DNA of 6,072 bases from JBBQDZ01 sp038320185 (lineage in GTDB: Bacteria; Actinomycetota; Thermoleophilia; Gaiellales; Gaiellaceae). A program made the translations under genes and the position numbers. Under the pieces are notes generated by a model. That model was not told the DNA's origin, did not search any database, and saw only the letters and a program-made list of their open reading frames with translations. Where the stretch lies: the NCBI GenBank assembly GCA_038320185.1, contig JBBQDZ010000148.1, positions 1 to 6,072 on the forward strand, in the 5' to 3' direction. This document shows, piece by piece, positions 1-4,843 of the stretch; the first letter of the stretch is position 1; each line of letters starts with the position of its first letter.

Positions 1-1
1 C

Positions 2-1057
2 GGCACCGGGCCCGAGCTCCCCGAGGCCACGCGCCGCGTCCTCGTGGCGACCGGTGGCGCCTTCGACTGGGAGGTGCAGGAGGCCGGCGTCGACGTGAGG
101 GAGCCCGCCGGCACGCCGCTGCCCGAGGAGACTCTCGCGTCGGTCAAGCGCAACAAGGTCGCGCTCAAAGGCCCGATCACGACACCGATCGGCACGGGCT
201 TCCGTTCGGTCAACGTGGCTCTGCGGCACGAGTTGGGCCTCTACGCGTGCCTCCGTCCCTGCAAGACCTACGAGGGCGTCCGGTCGCGCTACGACAACGT
301 CGACCTCGTTCTCGTCCGCGAGAACACCGAGGATCTCTACGCCGGCATCGAGTACGAGGCCGGGACGACCGACGCCGAGCACGTGATCGCCGAGCTGAAC
401 AAGCTGCAGAAGAAGCAGATCGCGTCCGGCTCCGGGATCTCCGTGAAGCCGATCAGCCGCGAAGGCTCGGAGCGGATCATCCGCTTCGCGTTCGAGTACG
501 CGCGCGAGCATGGCCGAGGGCGCGTCTCGTGCGTCACGAAGGCGAACATCATGAAGTTCACCGACGGGCTCTTCCTCGAGGTCTTCCGGGAGATCGCCAA
601 GGAGTACCCGGACATCGAACCGTGGGAGAACCTCGTCGATGCCGTCTGCATGGGGCTCGTGCAGCGGCCCGAAGAGTTCGACGTGCTCGTGCTGCCGAAC
701 CTCTACGGCGACATCGTCTCGGACCTCTGTGCGGGGATGATCGGAGGCCTCGGCCTGGCGCCCGGGGCGAACTTCGGCGAGGCCGTGGCCGTCTTCGAGC
801 CGACCCACGGCTCCGCGCCCAAGTACGCAGGGCAGAACAAGGTTAATCCGATGGCGGAGATGCTCTCCGGTGTCCTCATGCTGCGCCACCTTGGCGAGGC
901 CGCCCCCGCCGATCGTCTGGAGCGCGCGATCGCGGACGTGATCCGCGAGGGCGAGAGCGTGACCTACGACATGAAGCCGGCCCGCGACGACCCGACCGCG
1001 GTAGGGACGAGCGAGGTCGCGGACGCGATCATCGACAAGTTGGGGGCGGGAAGCTGA
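2..1057 (+). CDS. icd: Isocitrate dehydrogenase (5' partial)
   Basis: This enzyme oxidatively decarboxylates isocitrate to 2-oxoglutarate in the cytoplasmic TCA cycle. The frame is open from the first bases and already reads GTGPELPEATRRVL, the usual near-N-terminal stretch, so the real start lies before the window. A GTG at 44 is an internal valine. In visible numbering (residue 1 = codon at 2), the isocitrate-binding segment GFRSVNVALR carries Ser69, followed by ACLRPC and RENTEDLYAGIE. Lys180 lies in TKANIMK and the metal-binding aspartates 237 and 241 in NLYGDIVSD. The nucleotide loop THGSAPKYAG has Lys274-Tyr275, and VTYD follows near the C-terminus. The 351 visible residues are shorter than E. 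coli Icd (416), partly through missing loops. Lys-Tyr and VTYD resemble the NADP-type enzyme, but the Arg expected four residues after the VTYD tyrosine (E. coli Arg395) is Pro, so cofactor use is uncertain. The stop overlaps the mdh start by one base. Homoisocitrate and isopropylmalate dehydrogenases are less likely, because their cofactor loop has Asp-Ile. Confidence 0.95.
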   Translation, partial: GTGPELPEATRRVLVATGGAFDWEVQEAGVDVREPAGTPLPEETLASVKRNKVALKGPITTPIGTGFRSVNVALRHELGLYACLRPCKTYEGVRSRYDNVDLVLVRENTEDLYAGIEYEAGTTDAEHVIAELNKLQKKQIASGSGISVKPISREGSERIIRFAFEYAREHGRGRVSCVTKANIMKFTDGLFLEVFREIAKEYPDIEPWENLVDAVCMGLVQRPEEFDVLVLPNLYGDIVSDLCAGMIGGLGLAPGANFGEAVAVFEPTHGSAPKYAGQNKVNPMAEMLSGVLMLRHLGEAAPADRLERAIADVIREGESVTYDMKPARDDPTAVGTSEVADAIIDKLGAGS

Positions 1058-1980
1058 TGCGGAGGAAGATCACCGTCGTCGGCGCAGGCAACGTCGGCGC
1101 GACCTGCGCTCAAGTCCTCGCGCAGCGCGACTACGCGAACATCGTCCTCGTCGACATCAAGGACGGCCTCCCGCAGGGGAAGGCCCTCGACATCAACCAG
1201 ATGGGCGCGGTGCTCGGCTACGAGCCGAACGTTGTCGGGTCGAACGGCTACGGGGAGTCCGCCGGCTCGGACGTTGTCGTCGTCACCGCCGGGCTTCCTC
1301 GCTCGCCCGGGATGAGCCGCGACGACCTCGTGACGACAAACGAGAAGATCGTCGGCTCGGTGACGGAGCAGGTAATCGCAGAGAGCCCCGAGGCGATCCT
1401 GATCGTCGTCTCGAACCCCCTCGACGCGATGTGCCACGTCGCGAAGAACGTGTCTCGGTGGCCGAAGGAGCGCGTCTTCGGCATGGCGGGAATTCTCGAC
1501 ACCGCCCGCTTCTCGACCTTCATCGCGTGGGAGACGCGAGCCTCGGCCAAGGACGTCACCGCAATGGTGCTGGGCGGACACGGCGACCAGATGGTGCCGG
1601 TCGTCTCCGCAACCACCGTCGGCGGTGTGCCGTTGACGAAGCTCGCGCCTGCCGACCGAATCGACGCGATGGTGGAGCGCACTCGCAAGGGCGGCGGCGA
1701 GCTCGTCAATCTCCTTGGCACCTCGGCCTGGTATGCGCCCGGCGCCGCGGCCGCCCAGATGGTCGACGCGGTCGTGCTCGACGAGAAGCGTGTACTGCCC
1801 TGCACCGCGTACCTCGAGGGCGAGTACGGGATCGACGGGCTCTACATGGGCGTGCCGGTGAAGCTGGGGGCGGCCGGGATCGAGGAGATCGTCGAACTCG
1901 ACCTCGGCGTGGAGGAGCGGGCCTGGCTCGAAGAGTCCGCCTCGGCCGTCCGCGAGGTCGTCGGCGTGCTAACGAGCTAG
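1057..1980 (+). CDS. mdh: Malate dehydrogenase, LDH-like type
   Basis: It reversibly oxidises malate to oxaloacetate with NAD+ in the cytoplasm. The 307 residues match the usual length of LDH-type malate dehydrogenases. The Rossmann loop GAGNVG is at residues 9-14, and Asp33 at the end of the second strand fits NAD rather than NADP. The substrate loop GLPRSPGMSRDDL carries Arg82 and Arg88. Arg82 sits where lactate dehydrogenases have Gln, so the call is malate rather than lactate. Asn120 in SNPLD, Asp148 and Arg151 in GILDTARF, and catalytic His175 in GGHGD are all present. The ATG at 1057 shares its A with the icd stop (TGATG), which points to one transcript and translational coupling. A G-rich run (GGGGGCGGG) just upstream may assist ribosome binding. 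The gene ends at 1980, followed by dyads but no T-run terminator. Confidence 0.96.
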   Translation: MRRKITVVGAGNVGATCAQVLAQRDYANIVLVDIKDGLPQGKALDINQMGAVLGYEPNVVGSNGYGESAGSDVVVVTAGLPRSPGMSRDDLVTTNEKIVGSVTEQVIAESPEAILIVVSNPLDAMCHVAKNVSRWPKERVFGMAGILDTARFSTFIAWETRASAKDVTAMVLGGHGDQMVPVVSATTVGGVPLTKLAPADRIDAMVERTRKGGGELVNLLGTSAWYAPGAAAAQMVDAVVLDEKRVLPCTAYLEGEYGIDGLYMGVPVKLGAAGIEEIVELDLGVEERAWLEESASAVREVVGVLTS

Positions 1981-1984
1981 GGGC

Positions 1985-2013
1985 TGTCATCAGAGTGCCC
2001 ACGGTGGATGACA
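1985..2013. terminator. Inverted repeat just after mdh, weak terminator candidate
   Basis: TGTCATC at 1985-1991 pairs perfectly with GATGACA at 2007-2013 across a 15-base loop, starting 5 bases after the mdh stop codon. No T-run follows, so it is not a classical Rho-independent terminator. The position suggests 3'-end structure for the icd-mdh transcript, but chance cannot be excluded for a 7-base arm. Confidence 0.25.
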
Positions 2014-2052
2014 CGGGACACGTGGTGCATGGCGAGGACGCAGCAAGCACCC

Positions 2053-2108
2053 ATACGCGGGCGTATCGGCGCGGCCTCCCGCCGCGCGACACCTGCCAGG
2101 CGCCCTGG
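2053..2108. repeat. Three consecutive dyads downstream of mdh
   Basis: Three inverted repeats follow each other within 56 bases. ATACGC-GG-GCGTAT at 2053-2066 is a compact dyad of operator type. GCGCGGC-CTCCC-GCCGCGC at 2069-2087 would form a 7-pair all-GC hairpin with a 5-base loop. CCAGG-CGC-CCTGG at 2096-2108 is a 5-pair stem extendable by wobble pairs. None is followed by a T-run. They could form a multi-hairpin 3' end for the mdh transcript, a repressor site plus structure, or part of a small RNA. Only the sequence symmetry is certain. Confidence 0.5.
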
Positions 2109-2389
2109 TGCACTTTCCGGACAGGCTCCCGACCCTCGCGCGTGGGATCGGCGCGACCTGACGACAGCCCGGCTCACGGTCTTGAGACAAGGCGCGGAGG
2201 CATTCTGGAGGCCGACGGGCTGAACGCGGGGCGCGCCGAAGCTCTCGACCTCGGCCGCGCTCTTCGCGAGCGGCCTCCACCTCGCCTCGAGGGCCGCAGA
2301 GTCCGCGTCGGAGCGGTCGCCGTCGAGCGGCAGCCGAGAAGGTGCGGAATCGACTCGAACCCGTCACAGATCCGTGCCCGTTGCGGCGG

Positions 2390-2395
2390 TAGGAT
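2390..2395 (+). promoter_or_regulatory. Candidate -10 box for the SDR-protease operon
   Basis: TAGGAT fits the actinobacterial -10 pattern TANNNT and lies 45 bases before the SDR start codon. Transcription would begin near 2402, leaving a leader of about 39 bases that contains the G-rich elements and the palindrome. No good -35 hexamer is visible at the expected spacing, which is common in high-GC actinobacteria. This is a weak call from one hexamer. Confidence 0.3.
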
Positions 2396-2421
2396 CGAAG
2401 CGGGTGGAGGGTGGAACGAAC

Positions 2422-2439
2422 TCCCCACCCGGGTGGGGA
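2422..2439. promoter_or_regulatory. 18-base perfect palindrome abutting the SDR start
   Basis: TCCCCACCCGGGTGGGGA is a perfect dyad ending one base before the ATG at 2441. As RNA it can fold into a 7-pair stem with a CCGG loop, and the right arm contains the only G-rich stretch able to serve as a ribosome binding site. The same CCACCC (2425-2430) could instead pair with upstream GGGTGG copies at 2402-2407 or 2409-2414. It may be a protein-binding operator or a hairpin that controls translation. The function is inferred; the symmetry is seen directly. Confidence 0.55.
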
Positions 2440-2440
2440 T

Positions 2441-3187
2441 ATGGAGTTAGGCCTCGCAGGCCGCACGGCGATCGTCTGCGGCGCCTCGTCCGGGATGGGC
2501 CGGGCGATTGCGGAGGCGCTCGCGCGCGAGGGTGCGAACGTCGCCATGTTCGCCCGCCGGCGCGACCTCCTGGAAGCCGAGGCCGAACGCATCGGCGGGC
2601 TCGCCGTCCGCGGAGACCTCACGGTTCCCGCCGATCTCGAGCGGCTCGTCGAGCGGACGCTCGAGGCCTTCGGTGCTGTCGATGTCCTCGTCCTTAACGG
2701 AGGTGGCCCTCCGGCGGGGCCGGCGCTCGAGCTCGAGGACGAACCGCTCGAGCGTGCGGTCGAGCTGTTGCTCCTGCCGCCCGTACGGCTGACGCGGCTC
2801 TGCCTGCCGCACCTCGAGCGGAGCGGACGCGGGCGCGTCGTCCTCGTCCAGTCCACGTCGATCAGAGAGCCGATCGAGAACCTCGTCCTTTCGAATGCCG
2901 TCCGGCCAGGCGTCGCCGGCTGGGCGAAGACTCTCGCCCGGGAGGTCGCGCCGAAAGGAATCACCGTCAACACGATCGCGCCGGGCCGGATCGACACGGA
3001 GCGGCTGCAGGCGCTCTACGGGCACGAGGGCCCGACGGCGGAGCAGCTCGCGACGATCCCGCTCCGGCGTCTGGGGAAGCCCGAGGAGGTCGCCGACGCC
3101 GTCTGCTTTCTCGCCTCCGATCGAGCCGCATACGTGAGCGGCACCGTGCTGCCGGTCGACGGCGGCCTCGGCCGCACGCTCTTCTGA
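2441..3187 (+). CDS. SDR-family oxidoreductase-like protein, degenerate active site
   Basis: This is a Rossmann-fold short-chain dehydrogenase/reductase of 248 residues, resembling FabG-type 3-oxoacyl-ACP reductases. The nucleotide loop is CGASSGMG (residues 13-20), Asp59-Leu60 fits the adenine pocket, and NGGG (86-89) replaces the usual NNAG. Compared with the E. coli FabG tetrad Asn110-Ser138-Tyr151-Lys155, this protein has Leu110, Ser138, Ser151 (in SNAVR) and Arg155, so three of four catalytic residues are changed. The C-terminal part is typical: NTIAPGRIDT, then AYVSGTVLPVDGG. A known SDR subgroup, 'BKR-like SDR-like', also lacks a perfect tetrad, so this is probably a family trait rather than decay. 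Substrate and activity are unknown. The ATG at 2441 is chosen because the family usually begins just before the first strand; GTG at 2411 would add ten residues encoded by the palindromic leader. The stop overlaps the protease gene (TGATG). Confidence 0.88.
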   Translation: MELGLAGRTAIVCGASSGMGRAIAEALAREGANVAMFARRRDLLEAEAERIGGLAVRGDLTVPADLERLVERTLEAFGAVDVLVLNGGGPPAGPALELEDEPLERAVELLLLPPVRLTRLCLPHLERSGRGRVVLVQSTSIREPIENLVLSNAVRPGVAGWAKTLAREVAPKGITVNTIAPGRIDTERLQALYGHEGPTAEQLATIPLRRLGKPEEVADAVCFLASDRAAYVSGTVLPVDGGLGRTLF

Positions 3188-4209
3188 TGGCGCGGCTCCG
3201 GCCGTTCCTGCAGCCCTCGCGGCTGCTCCCGACCGTCCTCGCTGCCCTGGCCGTCACGGCGCTCGCGCTCTGGCTGGTGCCCTCCAACAGCTACCTCCTG
3301 CTCCCTGACCCCGCACACGCCGTGGCACCACTCGTGACGGTCCAGGGCGAGAAGCCCGACCGCAGCGGCGGCGGCATCTACTTCGTCGACGTGATCGAGC
3401 GGAAGGCGAGCCTTCTCGAGCGACTGTTCCCCGGCATCCGCAGCGGCTCCTCGCTGATCCCCGGGCAGGCCCTCAACCCCGGGGGCATCAGCGACGCGAC
3501 GCGGCGGCGCGAGGACATCCGACAGATGGTCGAGTCGCAGTCAGTCGCCGCGGCGGTCGCGCTTCGGGCGCTCGACTACAGGGTCGAGGCGCGGCCGATA
3601 GGCGTACGGGTCGCCAACGTCTACGCCGACGGACCCGCAGCCAGGCTCCTACGACCGAGCGACTTGATCGTCGCGGTCGACGGTCGCCCCGTCCGAACGC
3701 TGCCGCAGCTGCGCCGCCGAATCGGAGCACACAGGCCGGGGCAGCGAGTCCGGCTGACCCTCCGGCGAGCCGCCGGGGAGATGCTCGTCGTCGTCAAGAC
3801 GGTCGCGGATCCGCAGAACCCTCGTCGCGCCATCGTCGGCATCATCGCCTCGCAGGCCGCCGACATCCGGCTGCCGGTCAAGGTCCGCATCGACTCGGGC
3901 AAGATCGGCGGCCCCTCGGCGGGGCTCGCGTTCGCGCTCGACATCATGGAGGAACTCGGCCGGGACGTCGACCGGGGCTACCGCGTCGCGGCCACCGGCG
4001 AGATCGGCCTCGACGGAACGGTCGGCCCGATCGGCGGCATCCGGCAGAAGATCTTCGGCGTCCGCCGGGCGGGTGTCGACATCTTCCTCGTGCCCGCTGG
4101 GGAAAACGCGCAGGAGGCTCGGCGGCACGCGGGAGGGGTGCGGGTGATCGCTGTGCAGAGCTTTCCACAGGCGTTGCATGCGCTGGCAACGCTGCCGCGT
4201 CATCACTGA
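3187..4209 (+). CDS. YlbL-like membrane-anchored PDZ and Lon-type S16 serine protease
   Basis: This 340-residue protein has one N-terminal membrane helix (about residues 14-31), so the rest probably lies outside the cytoplasmic membrane. After a family-typical stretch (LLLPDPAHAVAPLVTVQG, then GGGIYFVDV) comes a PDZ domain at about 135-205, including VYADGPAARLLRPSDLIVAVDG. The Lon proteolytic domain follows at about 215-335. Its catalytic Ser244 is in GGPSAGLAFAL and Lys288 in GGIRQKIFGVRRAG; the 44-residue spacing matches the Ser-Lys dyad of S16 proteases. There is no ATPase domain, unlike Lon itself, which fits the YlbL family of Firmicutes and Actinobacteria. The ATG shares its A with the SDR stop and no Shine-Dalgarno is visible, so translation probably depends on the upstream gene. 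The target protein is unknown. Confidence 0.9.
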   Translation: MARLRPFLQPSRLLPTVLAALAVTALALWLVPSNSYLLLPDPAHAVAPLVTVQGEKPDRSGGGIYFVDVIERKASLLERLFPGIRSGSSLIPGQALNPGGISDATRRREDIRQMVESQSVAAAVALRALDYRVEARPIGVRVANVYADGPAARLLRPSDLIVAVDGRPVRTLPQLRRRIGAHRPGQRVRLTLRRAAGEMLVVVKTVADPQNPRRAIVGIIASQAADIRLPVKVRIDSGKIGGPSAGLAFALDIMEELGRDVDRGYRVAATGEIGLDGTVGPIGGIRQKIFGVRRAGVDIFLVPAGENAQEARRHAGGVRVIAVQSFPQALHALATLPRHH

Positions 4210-4215
4210 AAATCC

Positions 4216-4260
4216 CTGCTCAACGCGGTTTTCCAAAGTCACCGGAAAGAGCAGCATTTT
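4216..4260 (+). terminator. Possible Rho-independent terminator after the protease gene
   Basis: CTGCTC (4216-4221) pairs with GAGCAG (4249-4254). Inside it, TTTCC (4230-4234) pairs with GGAAA (4244-4248), giving a stem of 11 pairs with an 8-base bulge on the left side. Two bases later comes TTTT (4257-4260). It starts 6 bases past the protease stop and before a new promoter, which is the right place. The bulge and short T-run make it weak. Confidence 0.35.
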
Positions 4261-4274
4261 CGGCCAGCGGTCTC

Positions 4275-4302
4275 TTGTCCCTGGTCTCCTGCACCCTATG
4301 AT
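4275..4302 (+). promoter_or_regulatory. Sigma-70-like promoter for the small Cys-protein gene
   Basis: TTGTCC (4275-4280) and TATGAT (4297-4302) form -35 and -10 boxes separated by 16 bases. TATGAT differs from the consensus TATAAT at one position and stands out in such GC-rich sequence. Transcription would start near 4309, giving a leader of about 37 bases that contains the Shine-Dalgarno at 4336-4342. It would drive the gene at 4346 and perhaps the LapA-like gene behind it. Confidence 0.55.
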
Positions 4303-4335
4303 CCCGGCTTGTCCAGGGTCGACGCGATGTAGAGC

Positions 4336-4342
4336 AAAGGAG
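4336..4342 (+). promoter_or_regulatory. Strong Shine-Dalgarno deciding the start at 4346
   Basis: AAAGGAG lies three bases (TAA) before ATG 4346. It is the best ribosome binding site in the window and is the main reason to accept the short reading frame behind it as a real gene. Confidence 0.7.
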
Positions 4343-4345
4343 TAA

Positions 4346-4540
4346 ATGGGCAAGAACCCCATAGTGACGTGCGACGACTGCTTCTTCAGCAAGGCAGGGC
4401 TCTGCGCCCTCCGCACCGGCGTCGTCTGCCCCACCTTCCGAGCGGCCGCGGCCCGGACGGGTGCGCTCGTCCCACCGCGTCAGCCCACGCTCGTACTGCG
4501 TCCGATTGGATTCGGAACGCACGCGCCCGCGGCGGCATAG
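4346..4540 (+). CDS. Small four-cysteine protein, unknown function
   Basis: This encodes 64 residues of no function I recognise with certainty. The first half has four cysteines, Cys9, Cys12, Cys20 and Cys28, spaced C-x2-C-x7-C-x7-C within TCDDCFF, GLCAL and VVCPTFR. That arrangement suggests a compact zinc- or iron-sulfur-binding knuckle. The second half is Ala/Pro/Arg-rich and probably disordered. There is no signal peptide or membrane segment, so it is probably cytoplasmic. A sigma-70-like promoter and a strong Shine-Dalgarno immediately upstream support it as a real, independently transcribed gene. It ends 9 bases before the LapA-like gene, and its TAG stop is part of that gene's candidate -10 box. 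I think similar CxxCFF...LCAL...CPTFR proteins exist in other actinobacteria, but this is recollection, not a search result. Confidence 0.7.
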   Translation: MGKNPIVTCDDCFFSKAGLCALRTGVVCPTFRAAAARTGALVPPRQPTLVLRPIGFGTHAPAAA

Positions 4541-4543
4541 ACT
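4538..4543 (+). promoter_or_regulatory. TAGACT -10 box, candidate leaderless promoter for the LapA-like gene
   Basis: TAGACT fits TANNNT and is followed by exactly 6 bases and then ATG 4550, the geometry of leaderless actinobacterial transcripts whose first base is the start codon. No Shine-Dalgarno precedes that ATG. No good -35 is seen, though GGAAC occurs at 4514-4518. The same hexamer at the same distance precedes the aminotransferase gene on the other strand. Confidence 0.5.
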
Positions 4544-4549
4544 GGCCCG

Positions 4550-4843
4550 ATGTCACGGCGGAACCCGTTCCGGCGCCTCGACATTCCGGACGGCGTCGAG
4601 GAAGCAGTCCAGCCGCGGCTCTATCTCATTCTGATCCTCGCTGTGCTGGCACTGGCCTACGTGGTCGCCTTCGCGATCGAGAACAACAAGCAGCGCAACG
4701 TCCACTTCGTCTTCGCAACGGCAAGCGTTTCACAGGGCTGGCTGATCCTGATCAGCCTCGCGGTGGGGCTCCTGATCGGCGTCGCGCTGTCGCAGCTACA
4801 CCGGCACCGCCAGCGGCGGAGCCAGGCGAAGCAGCCGGCCTAG
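4550..4843 (+). CDS. LapA-domain small membrane protein
   Basis: This 97-residue integral membrane protein has two hydrophobic helices, at about residues 24-43 and 64-82. Between them is a short loop, FAIENNKQRNVHFVFATASVSQGW, typical of the LapA (DUF1049) domain. The basic N-terminus (SRRNPFRR) and basic tail (HRHRQRRSQAK) suggest both ends are in the cytoplasm, with the loop on the outer face. In proteobacteria LapA-type proteins are tied to lipopolysaccharide assembly. Actinobacteria lack classical LPS, so the role here is unknown and the domain name should not be read as function. There is no Shine-Dalgarno, and the ATG sits 6 bases behind TAGACT. The last 48 bases overlap the end of the aminotransferase gene on the opposite strand. 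Confidence 0.85.
   Translation: MSRRNPFRRLDIPDGVEEAVQPRLYLILILAVLALAYVVAFAIENNKQRNVHFVFATASVSQGWLILISLAVGLLIGVALSQLHRHRQRRSQAKQPA

Larger units (their letters stand above)
1981..2440. other. 460-base intergenic stretch, no convincing gene
   Basis: Between mdh and the SDR gene I see no complete gene with a plausible start and ribosome binding site. The plus-strand frame through it is open but reads as Arg- and Pro-rich text with no recognisable motif. On the minus strand, the frame from 2363 to the stop at 1977-1979 is open for about 128 codons. Between about 2335 and 2150 its codons have roughly 90% G or C in third position (my hand count), as in a real gene here, yet its first ordinary start codon is GTG at 2177. 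It could be a decayed gene or a by-product of base composition. The first 130 bases hold several dyads and the last 50 a structured leader; both are listed separately. A bulged hairpin (GGCCGC...GCGGCC) lies at 2253-2275. Confidence 0.6.

Noticed and set aside
2350..2366. T-arm-like GGGTTCGAGTCG on the minus strand, suggesting a tRNA
   Set aside because: The flanking five bases on each side (ACGGG and CGATT) do not pair, and no anticodon or acceptor stem could be built around it.
2411..2440. GTG at 2411 as the SDR start
   Set aside because: It would translate the palindromic leader into ten extra residues not typical of the family, and GGAGG abuts the GTG with no spacing. ATG 2441 gives the normal N-terminus.
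1431..2450. Long plus-strand open frame overlapping mdh and the intergenic stretch
   Set aside because: Its first half is an out-of-frame shadow of mdh, the product is Arg-rich without motifs, and its third codon positions are less G/C-biased than those of the real genes.
1990..2997. Long minus-strand open frame antisense to the SDR gene
   Set aside because: It is Arg- and Ser-rich low-complexity translation typical of shadows in GC-rich DNA. The SDR on the other strand is unmistakable.
4327..4332. ATGTAG start-stop pair in the leader of the small Cys-protein gene
   Set aside because: No ribosome binding site precedes it and a single six-base match is expected by chance.
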